Origin: SIG299 sp045531895
Lineage (GTDB): Bacteria; Bacillota; Clostridia; Lachnospirales; Lachnospiraceae
DNA: 64,000 nt
Reading direction: 5' to 3'
NCBI GenBank assembly: GCA_045531895.1
Contig: JAZSEW010000070.1
Span: 27,627 to 91,626, forward strand
Under the pieces are notes generated by a model that worked only from the letters and a program-made list of their open reading frames with translations, ran no database searches and was not told where the DNA came from. The position numbers and the translations under genes are program-made. This document shows, one piece after another, positions 24,690 to 33,150 of the stretch (the first letter of the stretch is position 1; the number at the start of each line of letters is the position of its first letter).

Positions 24690-24848
24690 TTATTCTGTTT
24701 CACTGAACATATCCTTGCCTACACCACATAATGGACATACAAAATCATCCGGAAGGTCTTCAAACTTTGTTCCCGGTGCAATACCGTTATCCGGGTCTCC
24801 TGCTTCTTCATCATAAACCCATTCACAAACATCACATACATACTTCAT
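24690..24848 (-). CDS. Rubredoxin
   Basis: A 52-residue electron-transfer protein with one iron in four cysteines: YVCDVCEWVYD at the N-terminus and VCPLCGVGKDMF at the C-terminus, with the normal GDPDNGIAPGTKFEDLPDDF between. ATG 24848 is preceded by GGAGGAAAG. It starts 73 bases after the flavodiiron gene and probably supplies electrons to it and to rubrerythrin. Confidence 0.96.
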   Translation of the reverse strand: MKYVCDVCEWVYDEEAGDPDNGIAPGTKFEDLPDDFVCPLCGVGKDMFSETE

Positions 24849-24920
24849 ACAAACTTTCCTCCATTTCATTTTTATTACCTATTTTATCCATAACATAACC
24901 TTACTATTCACAGGCAACGC

Positions 24921-26090
24921 TTATTTCGCATTATATTCCGCACAAAGTTCCTCTGCCAGTGCTTCCAACTGTGCATTGCTTTCCTCATTTAATGCTGACA
25001 TAATCTTTACTTCATGTTCTGCGAAAGTCAGATTTTTGCTTTCCTCCAGCATTCTCTTCATTACTTTTGCGGCCACCGGAGCCCAGCTTCCATTTTCCAC
25101 AAAAGCCACCTGCCGCTTACTGTAGCCACGCTCTGTCAGATGATTGATGAATTCCTTCATGAACGGGAAAATATCTCCATTATAGGTTGTGGTTGCCAAT
25201 ACCAGTTTGCTGTAACGGAAAGCATCCTCTACATTCTCTGCCATATCGGAACGGGCCAAATCGGTTACCACCACCTTTGGACAGCCTTTTGCTTTTAATG
25301 CTTCTTCCAGAGCAAGCACTGCCTTTTTTGTATTTCCGTAAATAGAAGTGTACGCAATAACAATACCCTCTTCCTCCGGCTGATAGCTGGACCATGTATT
25401 ATAAAGGCCCAGATAATAACTCAGATTTTCTTTTAACACAGGACCATGCAGTGGACAAATAATTTCAACATCCAATGTGGAAGCTTTTTTCAACAGTGCC
25501 TGTACCGGTGCACCGTACTTACCTACAATACCAAAATAATATCGTCTTGCCTCACAGGCCCAGTCTTCTTCCACATCAAGTGCGCCAAACTTACCAAAAC
25601 CATCTGCAGAAAACAATACCTTATCCTTACTGTCATATGTTACAATTACTTCCGGCCAGTGCACCATCGGTGCTGTTATGAATGTAAGCTCATGTGTCCC
25701 CAGAGACAATTTGTCTCCTTCCCCTACTATAAGCTGCTGCTCCGGAAAATCCGTACCAAAAAACTGTTTCATCATCATAAAGGCCTTGGCAGAGGCCACC
25801 AGTTTCGTATGTGGATAAACCTTCATAAAATCATCAATGCTGGCAGAGTGATCCGGCTCCATATGCTGTACAATCAGATAATCCGGCATTCTGTCGCCCA
25901 GTTCCCTTTGAATATTTGCCATCCACTCTTTCGTAAACTCAGCATCTACACTGTCCATAATTGCAACTTTATCATCTAAAATGATATAAGAATTATATGC
26001 CATGCCATTTGGCACAATGTACTGCCCTTCAAACAAATCAATTTTATGGTCATTGACCCCGATATATTGTATATCCTTGGAAATTGTCAT
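24921..26090 (-). CDS. Flavodiiron protein (A-type flavoprotein)
   Basis: A 389-residue enzyme that reduces oxygen to water or nitric oxide to nitrous oxide. The N-terminal metallo-beta-lactamase domain has the diiron motif HMEPDHSASIDDF and HWPEVIV and HGPVL; the C-terminal flavodoxin domain binds FMN at AYTSIYGNTKKAV and TTTYNGD. ATG 26090 follows GGAGG; the frame open to 26141 crosses the promoter. It is upstream of and probably co-transcribed with rubredoxin. Confidence 0.94.
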   Translation of the reverse strand: MTISKDIQYIGVNDHKIDLFEGQYIVPNGMAYNSYIILDDKVAIMDSVDAEFTKEWMANIQRELGDRMPDYLIVQHMEPDHSASIDDFMKVYPHTKLVASAKAFMMMKQFFGTDFPEQQLIVGEGDKLSLGTHELTFITAPMVHWPEVIVTYDSKDKVLFSADGFGKFGALDVEEDWACEARRYYFGIVGKYGAPVQALLKKASTLDVEIICPLHGPVLKENLSYYLGLYNTWSSYQPEEEGIVIAYTSIYGNTKKAVLALEEALKAKGCPKVVVTDLARSDMAENVEDAFRYSKLVLATTTYNGDIFPFMKEFINHLTERGYSKRQVAFVENGSWAPVAAKVMKRMLEESKNLTFAEHEVKIMSALNEESNAQLEALAEELCAEYNAK

Positions 26091-26105
26091 CTTGTACCTC
26101 CTTCT

Positions 26106-26154
26106 GGTTGTATTATAATATACTATTTCCTCAAATGCCAATGAAAATACAACC
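26106..26154 (-). promoter_or_regulatory. Promoter of the flavodiiron operon flanked by a perfect inverted repeat
   Basis: TTGGCA (26136-26141), 18-base spacer, TATAAT (26112-26117). GGTTGTATT (26146-26154 on the minus strand) and AATACAACC (26106-26114) flank both boxes, a possible regulator pair site. Confidence 0.55.
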
Positions 26155-26181
26155 TGAAAAGGTAATCATTGGAACATACTT

Positions 26182-27894
26182 TTAAAATGTATATTTTGTG
26201 ATTTGCTCATTCAGCTTACCGGAATGTCTGGAATTCATCTGTGAAGTTGCGCTTAACCGTTCAAAGCTTTCCGCTATCTGTCCGGTTGAAGATGCAATTT
26301 CATTTGCACTTTCTGCCGTTTCCGTAACAATTGAAGTAATGCCCTGCACGCTCCTGTTGATATCCGCAATTGCCACAGAAATATCCGTACTCTGTTTTCC
26401 GATTTCCATCATCTGTGTTCGTATTGTTTCTGTAGTTGTACCATATTCTTCGCCAAGATCTGCAAACGCATCATAATCCTTCGCTACATCTTCCGACACA
26501 AATCGAATCAGATCCTCCAACACATTCATCAGTGTTCCCACTGCTTCCAGTACCTGACCATTGATTGTGTTGATTTCTGTAACTGCCTGGTCGATATCGT
26601 TACTTAAGTTTCCTACTTCTGTTGCAACCACAGCAAAGCCTTTTCCCAGTTCTCCGGCTCTGGCCGCCTCAATCTGCGCATTCAGGCTGAGCATTCGGGT
26701 CTGACCGGCGATAGTACCGATTTCTTCCGCAATTTTCTTTACCTGTTCAATCTTCTGAACATCCTTCGTCGTCTTTCTCATGCGCTCCTGCAAAGTATCA
26801 ATGGATGCCATCGCACTTTTCTGATGCTCCTTTGCACGCACAGAAGTTATCTGAGCACTTTCGTTGGCTTTCTGTACCTGAGAACAAATTTCTTCCACAT
26901 TCTCCGCAAAAGCAGAAATATGAGTTGCGCTGTCTGCCAGACTCTCTGACAGTTGTCTGCTGGATTTTGCACTCTGTTCCATATTAGTACTGATTTCTGC
27001 TATTTCTGTATTCATTGAGGTCATAATCCGTGTATTATCCTCCACGGCAACACTCATTTCTTCACCGGTCAATAATATTTCTTCCGTAGACATAGCTACA
27101 CGTTTTACCAATGCACGTATCTGCTCCAGAAATGCATTCATATTTCCTGCAATTACCTCCAGCTCATCGCCGGTATAAACATCAATTTCTTTTGTCAGGT
27201 CGCCGGAACCACTGGCAAGTTCTTTTACTTTATCATTTAGTTTACCCATTGCTTTCTTGAACTTCATCATCAGAAGTCCCAGAACAAGAAGGCTGACAAC
27301 ATATGTTCCGATACAAATAAGCAGTACCAGAGTTCTTAAATCCTGCATCTGCTCGTCAATCCAGTTGGCGCTGATATCCACACCAACCGCACCTACTACA
27401 GTCGTACCGTCAAAAATCGGGCTATAGGCAGACAAATGACTGCCCCATTCGTCGGTAAACGATTCCTCATCTGCTGCCGTTATCTTCTCCGTAAAAGCAG
27501 TATATAAGCCATCTGTGCTTTCACATTCCTCACCAATCGCAGCGGGCTCCTCCGGATCAGAATCCACTACAAATATGTACTGTTCCTCACCAATCTGACG
27601 CAAGGTATAAATATATTCGATTTCTGCATTATCACGGAATAAAGCCAGCTCTTCTAACACCGTTTCATAGGCTTCACTGCCTTCCTGACCTTCCTCAATA
27701 CTGCGAAGTAAATCGCCACTGACATTCATTGCTGCACATTGGGCAATATTTTTTGCATTGCTCTGAATCTGGCGAAACAGTGACGTTTCCGAGCGGCTGT
27801 ATGCCAAAAATCCAAGCAGCGAATTTCCCAACAACAGCAAGATAGCAAGCCATATAAATAATTGAGTAAACATTCCCAGCTTACGTGTTTTCAT
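26182..27894 (-). CDS. Methyl-accepting chemotaxis protein
   Basis: A 570-residue chemoreceptor. An N-terminal membrane helix (about residues 10-31) is followed by an extracellular sensor to about residue 185 with YIYTLRQIGEEQYIFVVDSD and VVGAVGVDISANWIDEQ, a dCache-like pattern, then a second helix, a HAMP domain and the signalling hairpin with IAGQTRMLSLNAQIEAARAG. The ligand is unknown. It forms a small chemosensory cluster with the receptor at 28852. Confidence 0.92.
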   Translation of the reverse strand: MKTRKLGMFTQLFIWLAILLLLGNSLLGFLAYSRSETSLFRQIQSNAKNIAQCAAMNVSGDLLRSIEEGQEGSEAYETVLEELALFRDNAEIEYIYTLRQIGEEQYIFVVDSDPEEPAAIGEECESTDGLYTAFTEKITAADEESFTDEWGSHLSAYSPIFDGTTVVGAVGVDISANWIDEQMQDLRTLVLLICIGTYVVSLLVLGLLMMKFKKAMGKLNDKVKELASGSGDLTKEIDVYTGDELEVIAGNMNAFLEQIRALVKRVAMSTEEILLTGEEMSVAVEDNTRIMTSMNTEIAEISTNMEQSAKSSRQLSESLADSATHISAFAENVEEICSQVQKANESAQITSVRAKEHQKSAMASIDTLQERMRKTTKDVQKIEQVKKIAEEIGTIAGQTRMLSLNAQIEAARAGELGKGFAVVATEVGNLSNDIDQAVTEINTINGQVLEAVGTLMNVLEDLIRFVSEDVAKDYDAFADLGEEYGTTTETIRTQMMEIGKQSTDISVAIADINRSVQGITSIVTETAESANEIASSTGQIAESFERLSATSQMNSRHSGKLNEQITKYTF

Positions 27895-27918
27895 AACATA
27901 GTCACCTCTGTAAAATAT

Positions 27919-28659
27919 TTATTCTGCCTCATCAGTTACAACACCGGTAATTTCATCTTTTTTTGCGCAAAAAGCACACAGTCGGGTACGTCCTTCTGCA
28001 ATTGCCTGTTCTACCGTTCCATAGGTCAACGTATCACTCTGATTTAAAGACTGACAGTCATCATGAGTGTGATATACCTTTCCGAACGGACTCCAGTATA
28101 CGTCATCACTAATTGCCTCTATAGCAGCCTGCTGCTGTTCCTCAGAAACCGGGTTGAATTCATAGCTGGCAACACCTCCGATTAACAGAGCAATGATTGC
28201 TACAACCGTTGCAATCGCCTTTGTCTTTTTATCTGCTTCCTTGTTGGTAAGTGCAAGAATAACAAACGGAAGAAATGCTACGGTACAGGCAATAAGCCCC
28301 ATATTATTCCACAGCCAGAATAGAAATTTATTCTTTTCACTGGCTGGTTTAATATGATTCGCCTTTTTCCATAACTGAGAACCAATAATAACACAAACTA
28401 AATCAAGCACCAGCGCAATAATAATCATCCAGAGGCTTGGCATGAAAGTTATATTAAGCGTACCGTTATACACTAAATAGGCAACAACCTCCAGGGCAAT
28501 TGCCACAAGCCATAAGGCTACCGCTCCTACTCTCAACCCAGTTGCATTTCCCACCGGAGCCGCCTCTTTACGGGCACCTTTTTTCTTCTTGGAGCCTGCT
28601 GCTACCTCCTTACCTGTATCAGCAGATACGATTTTCTTTTTCTTCTTTGGTTCTGCCAT
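27919..28659 (-). CDS. Four-helix membrane protein with Cys/His C-terminal domain
   Basis: A 246-residue protein. The first 36 residues are Lys-rich; four hydrophobic helices follow (about 44-64, 72-92, 113-135, 145-165). The soluble tail has VYHTHDDCQSLNQS and a motif EAxAxGxxLCAxC (VEQAIAEGRTRLCAFCAKKD), a pattern also found in Ada-like metal-binding modules and in extracellular nuclease tails. It lies 24 bases before the chemoreceptor gene, but a link to chemotaxis is not shown. Confidence 0.7.
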   Translation of the reverse strand: MAEPKKKKKIVSADTGKEVAAGSKKKKGARKEAAPVGNATGLRVGAVALWLVAIALEVVAYLVYNGTLNITFMPSLWMIIIALVLDLVCVIIGSQLWKKANHIKPASEKNKFLFWLWNNMGLIACTVAFLPFVILALTNKEADKKTKAIATVVAIIALLIGGVASYEFNPVSEEQQQAAIEAISDDVYWSPFGKVYHTHDDCQSLNQSDTLTYGTVEQAIAEGRTRLCAFCAKKDEITGVVTDEAE

Positions 28660-28790
28660 ATTACTCCTCCTACAATTTGAATTTTATTTATTCAGGGACT
28701 TCCCTTGAGATTAGTTTATCATATTTTAAGTAATAAGCAAGCTTTTGCGACAAAAAAACCGTATAATTACATAAATAAACACCTAACCTA

Positions 28791-28827
28791 AAAAGGAACT
28801 GCTCACCCATGTAAGCAGCTCCCTTTG
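28791..28827 (-). terminator. Terminator downstream of the second chemoreceptor
   Basis: GGGAGCTGCT pairs with AGCAGTTCC across a ten-base loop, followed by TTTTT on the minus strand. Confidence 0.8.
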
Positions 28828-28851
28828 TATCTATTATTTATCCCCTATTGT

Positions 28852-30918
28852 TCATTTCTGCACATTTTCTTTGGAAAAGCGTGCCACAACCTCTCGGATG
28901 GATACTGCATTTCCCTCATTTGTTCTGGCAATTTCAGCCAGTTCTTCCGTGGTCTGCCTTGTCTGGCTTACCTTCTGCAGCATATCCTCTGTACTCACCC
29001 GGACCTCTGATGGATTACTCTGCACATTGTCAATCTGAGTTTGAATATCCGATACAGACTGTACAAATACACCGGAGCAGTCTTTCATTTCCCGTATAAT
29101 CTCCTGTATCTGTGAAATAGATTCATTATACTCATTGGTTGCATCTACAAATGCCTCAAACTGAACTTTAATATCATTCTGCATGAACGCAATTATATTG
29201 TCAAAACAATCCTGTACCTTTGCAATATTATTTCTGGTTTCACCGCAGATTGCCTGAATATCCGACGCTGTCTGAGAAGAACTGTTTGCCAAATTTCCGA
29301 TTTCACCGGCAACTACGGTAAAGCCTCTTCCCGCTTCTCCGGCACGGGCTGCTTCAATAGACGCATTTAAAGATAACAGATTGGTCTGACTGGTAATGTC
29401 TAAAATCTGCTTTGCCATCTCATCAATCTGCATCAAAGACTGCAGATTAACCATGGCTTCCTGTATTGCACTGTTGTTTTCTTCTATTTTCTTGTTCGTA
29501 TTCACTAACGATTCACTGGCAACATTTCTCATTTTCGTTACCTTTTCCATCAGTTCTGAGCTTCTTTCATTGCCGATGCGAATCTTTGTTTCTACCTGAG
29601 TAACAACTTCTGCAATTTTTCCTATTTCATCATCTACCTGCTGTACTGTCTCATTAACCTTTTCTGTATGCTCAGCAAACATTTCCGTCGCTGCAGCATT
29701 TTCTTCTACACACTGAATCAATGTCTCAGAAGAATTAGACATCTTACCGGCAGAGTATGTCAAGGAATCCGAACAATTTCCCAACGTATCTACAATATTC
29801 TGGAAAGAATCACTTAAAGAATCTAATGCGGTTGCAATCTGTCCGACCTCACTTCTGCAATTAATGTATTTTTCCAGACGTCGGTCTTTACCGATTTGCA
29901 GATTCTTCAAATCCAGCAATGCACTTGTCACATAGGACAACGGCTTTGTACTAAAATGAATAAATATCCAGGATAACGCCGCAATTACAATACAGGAGAG
30001 TACACAGATAAGACCCAGTTCTTTCATTACCTTATAAACATCTGCATATAAATCCGCCTCACTGTCCTTGGATATTACAGCCCATCCATGTTCTTCATCA
30101 TACTGATAAGAAACAATATAGGTAACTCCTGTTTCATCTTCATACACCATATCACCACGATTTGATGATGTATTATTTTTAATTGCTTCCATAACTGCCA
30201 ACATCATTCCATCTTCTATTTCTGTGGCAATTAAAGTTTCATCTTCATCAAAAATATACATTTTTGAATCCAGATTAATCATGGTATACCGGGTAGTTTT
30301 TTCCTGATTATCCTCTAAATTATATAAAATTGTTTCAAGTGTATCAGCAAATGGTCCCCCTCCAACATATCCCAGAATGGTTTTATTATCTTCCGCATAC
30401 AACGGGAAATACATGGAAAGAGTCAGTTTCTGAGATGCAGGTGATACAATAATTCCGGCATTGTACACTCCGTCTGCCGCTTCCATGGATTTCTGAAGCG
30501 CTTTGAGTCCATCTCCTGTTCTTGTGGTAATGCCTACTACATTTGGATTGGAATGCGCTACTACATGGGTATTCCATTCTCCCACATAAAGCCCTTCCCA
30601 GTTGTCCAGATATTTAAAATAGTTTTCCGTGTATTCCTGTGCTGCTTTCTGTTTTTCTGCATCGGACAAATCTCCTAAATACTCTTTTATTACAGGGCTT
30701 AAGCCATATTCTTTTAACAAATCCTCCTGATGTGTCACATACTCCTCAATTAATGTCGTTTGTGCATTTAACGCAAATTTCATATGCTCCAATGCTGACT
30801 TTTTCATTAATGCTGTCATTCCTGATTGGGCACTAAGAAATAACAAACCGATGCAAATAACCACTAATACAGTTATCACACTGGTCAGCATTGTTCTCAT
30901 CTTCCGGTTCTTCATCAT
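28852..30918 (-). CDS. Methyl-accepting chemotaxis protein with large dCache sensor
   Basis: A 688-residue chemoreceptor. Helix one is at about residues 10-30, the extracellular sensor runs to about 300 (LYVGEWNTHVVAHSNPNVVG, FPLYAEDNKTILGYVGGG, YIVSYQYDEEHGWAVISKDS), helix two at 304-325, then HAMP-like and signalling domains with TSQTNLLSLNASIEAARAGE. GGAGG lies seven bases before ATG 30918. It is transcribed away from an AraC regulator. Such dCache receptors usually detect amino acids or small organic acids; the ligand here is unknown. Confidence 0.94.
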   Translation of the reverse strand: MMKNRKMRTMLTSVITVLVVICIGLLFLSAQSGMTALMKKSALEHMKFALNAQTTLIEEYVTHQEDLLKEYGLSPVIKEYLGDLSDAEKQKAAQEYTENYFKYLDNWEGLYVGEWNTHVVAHSNPNVVGITTRTGDGLKALQKSMEAADGVYNAGIIVSPASQKLTLSMYFPLYAEDNKTILGYVGGGPFADTLETILYNLEDNQEKTTRYTMINLDSKMYIFDEDETLIATEIEDGMMLAVMEAIKNNTSSNRGDMVYEDETGVTYIVSYQYDEEHGWAVISKDSEADLYADVYKVMKELGLICVLSCIVIAALSWIFIHFSTKPLSYVTSALLDLKNLQIGKDRRLEKYINCRSEVGQIATALDSLSDSFQNIVDTLGNCSDSLTYSAGKMSNSSETLIQCVEENAAATEMFAEHTEKVNETVQQVDDEIGKIAEVVTQVETKIRIGNERSSELMEKVTKMRNVASESLVNTNKKIEENNSAIQEAMVNLQSLMQIDEMAKQILDITSQTNLLSLNASIEAARAGEAGRGFTVVAGEIGNLANSSSQTASDIQAICGETRNNIAKVQDCFDNIIAFMQNDIKVQFEAFVDATNEYNESISQIQEIIREMKDCSGVFVQSVSDIQTQIDNVQSNPSEVRVSTEDMLQKVSQTRQTTEELAEIARTNEGNAVSIREVVARFSKENVQK

Positions 30919-31001
30919 ACCCCAGCCTCCTCATTTTCATTAGTAAAATAGTCTGAATCTCATCTATTTTTACTATAGTAGCAAAAAAAGCAGTTTCCGT
31001 C

Positions 31002-31030
31002 TTTCATTTTCAGGCAATTCGTTGTATAAT
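31002..31030 (+). promoter_or_regulatory. Promoter of the AraC-family gene
   Basis: TATAAT (31025-31030) with a weak TTTCAT (31002-31007) 17 bases upstream; the gene starts 38 bases later behind AGGAGGAG. Confidence 0.5.
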
Positions 31031-31067
31031 ACAGACATAGTGTCAGATAACTTTACCAGGAGGAGCT

Positions 31068-32291
31068 ATGAATTACGAAAATATACCTTTTTATAAAGAA
31101 CTCTACTTATTCCACCAGGCAACAAAAATTCCGTTTTGTGTATTTGACAATACACCAAAAGACCTTTTACGCTATCCGTTCATTTCCACTCTTGACTGCT
31201 CCTTAACAAATATGCAGCAGTGTTGTAACTGCCTTATCAATATTTCAGAAACAACTCACATGCCTTTACTCTATTCCACCGACACCTGTTTCTGGGCGTT
31301 AATGAGACTGAATGTAAAAACAAATATCATGTTTGGACCTGTTTCCTCCACTCCTGTCACCTACAGAGAGTTTTACAATACAAACCAGCATATAGGGGAC
31401 CGGCAGGACCTGCTCCATCTGTACCGTGTTATACAACAAAGTCCCCGCCTTTCCCTTGCCCGTTTTGCGAGTAATCTTTCCCTTTTTATTCAACTGGCAT
31501 TTCAGGAATCTGTTTCTACGGAAACAATTCTTTCGCACCATGTGTCGGTGTCCTGCCGGACCACACAGCTTCAGCAGCAGGAAAACCCGGCAGACAAGGT
31601 ACCGGAGGAACCACATTACATGAGTATTACAGAAACCATGACATTCCAAAAACACCTGTTATCCCACATTCAAAAAGGGGATACCGAAGAAATCGAAAAA
31701 CAATTTCGACAGACCCCCCTTTTTACCAATTTGGAAACCTCTCCGTCTTCTGTAGAAGACTTACGGAAAATCTTTTTTATTTATGCCACCCTTTGTTGTG
31801 TATCTGTTCTGGAAGAAAAACTGGAGTTAGAGAAAGCATTTCCGATTTTTGATAGCTATGTTTCAAAAATCCCTTCCATCTCTTCTCCCGAAGATTTGTC
31901 TGAGCTTTGCAGACAGATTTCCATTGACTATGGTAATCAAATGAACGCTCTGAAACAAAATCGTTCTGTTTCACCGATAGTCACCAAATGTCTGCGGTAT
32001 ATCCACGACAATTTGTATTCTAAAATCACCATCACTGACTTAGCCATGTATTGCTGCAGCAGCACACGTACTATTACCAGACATTTTGCTGAATTTTATC
32101 ATACAGCCGCAATGGAATATGTCTTAGACCGTAAATTAGAGGAATCTGCTTTCCTGCTGACCCACTCCGATTTATCCCTGGCAGAAATCAGCCACCTGCT
32201 TGCTTTTTCCTCACAAAGTCATTTTACCGTTGCATTTAAGAAAAAATATTCCTACACGCCGCAAAAATACAGAGATTCCTATACAAATTAA
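31068..32291 (+). CDS. AraC family transcription regulator
   Basis: A 407-residue regulator. The C-terminal 100 residues have two helix-turn-helix motifs (ITDLAMYCCSSTRTITRHFA and LAEISHLLAFSSQSHFTVAF, then KKYSYTPQKYRDS). The first 180 residues are Cys-rich (LDCSLTNMQQCCNCLINISE) and may be a sensor. It is divergent from the chemoreceptor gene, so regulation of that gene is possible. An IS200-like element lies directly after its stop. Confidence 0.9.
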   Translation: MNYENIPFYKELYLFHQATKIPFCVFDNTPKDLLRYPFISTLDCSLTNMQQCCNCLINISETTHMPLLYSTDTCFWALMRLNVKTNIMFGPVSSTPVTYREFYNTNQHIGDRQDLLHLYRVIQQSPRLSLARFASNLSLFIQLAFQESVSTETILSHHVSVSCRTTQLQQQENPADKVPEEPHYMSITETMTFQKHLLSHIQKGDTEEIEKQFRQTPLFTNLETSPSSVEDLRKIFFIYATLCCVSVLEEKLELEKAFPIFDSYVSKIPSISSPEDLSELCRQISIDYGNQMNALKQNRSVSPIVTKCLRYIHDNLYSKITITDLAMYCCSSTRTITRHFAEFYHTAAMEYVLDRKLEESAFLLTHSDLSLAEISHLLAFSSQSHFTVAFKKKYSYTPQKYRDSYTN

Positions 32292-32294
32292 AGT

Positions 32295-33020
32295 CATGCC
32301 CACCGGCTAAGCCGGTGGCTTGATTTTCGCCCTATAAGGGCATTGTTCCGGCGCTGGAGTCTAAAGACTCATCGAAGGATTCGCCAACCGCAACATCAGT
32401 TACTTGCTAAACCCCTTGGGTTTATTTGTTCTTGTTGCTTTTGTTTGCCGGCTCACCCGTAAACGGGTCAATGTACTCTTTCAAAGACATCTGGTCATAT
32501 TCTAAATCCTCTTTTAATTGATTTCGAATATACTCTTCAATCTTTTTCGCATTTTTTCCTACTGTATCTACATAGTAACCTCTGCACCAAAAATGTCTGT
32601 TGCCATATTTATATTTGAGATGCGCATGCCTTTCAAATATCATCAGTGTGCTTTTTCCTTTCAGATATCCTACAAACTCTGACACACTCATCTTAGGTGG
32701 AATCTCAACCAGCATATGAACATGGTCCGGACATATTTCTGCCTCTATGATGTGTACTTCTTTCCTCTTGCATAGCATACTTAAAATATTTGCTATATCC
32801 TGTTTCAATTCTCCAAATATAATTTTTCTCCGATATTTTGGTGCAAACACAATATGATACTTACAATTCCACGTTGTATGTGATAAACTATTATTGTCCA
32901 TTTGGACTACCTCCTTTTGCTAAATAAAACGGTTGGCGAACCTGTTTCTATTATAGCAATGGGAGGTATTTTCACACAACGCTAAAGCTCCTTCAACCAC
33001 CCGCATAGCAGGTGGTTTAT
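32295..33020. mobile_element. IS200-type insertion sequence
   Basis: A single transposase gene (tnpA) is flanked by subterminal hairpins: CCACCGGC-taa-GCCGGTGG (32300-32318) at the right end, and AACCACC / GGTGGTT (32995-33017) at the left end. No tnpB is present. The element separates the AraC gene from flagellin 1. Exact ends are uncertain because IS200/IS605 elements make no terminal inverted repeats or target duplication. Confidence 0.8.
32422..32901 (-). CDS. tnpA: IS200/IS605 family transposase (Y1 HUH)
   Basis: A 159-residue single-strand transposase. The HUH metal motif is in ICPDHVHMLVEIPP, the fold begins YHIVFAPKYRRKIIFGELK, and the single catalytic tyrosine is in IEEYIRNQL. ATG 32901 has GGAGG upstream. 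It appears complete, so the element may be active. TTCGCCAACCG (32380-32390) and its complement (32930-32940) bracket the gene. Confidence 0.95.
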   Translation of the reverse strand: MDNNSLSHTTWNCKYHIVFAPKYRRKIIFGELKQDIANILSMLCKRKEVHIIEAEICPDHVHMLVEIPPKMSVSEFVGYLKGKSTLMIFERHAHLKYKYGNRHFWCRGYYVDTVGKNAKKIEEYIRNQLKEDLEYDQMSLKEYIDPFTGEPANKSNKNK

Positions 33021-33084
33021 TTGTTGCCCAAAGCTCCGTTTCTCTTCTTGAGAAACTCCACAATGGACAACAGGCTTAAAGCCT

Positions 33085-33120
33085 AACAACAAAAGGAGAA
33101 GTGTCTTACGACACTTCTCC
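33085..33120 (-). terminator. Terminator of flagellin 1
   Basis: Perfect 11-bp stem GGAGAAGTGTC / GACACTTCTCC with a four-base loop (33095-33120), then TTTTGTTGTT on the minus strand. Confidence 0.9.
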
Positions 33121-33150
33121 CAAAAACCATGTATATTATTTACCGTTTTA

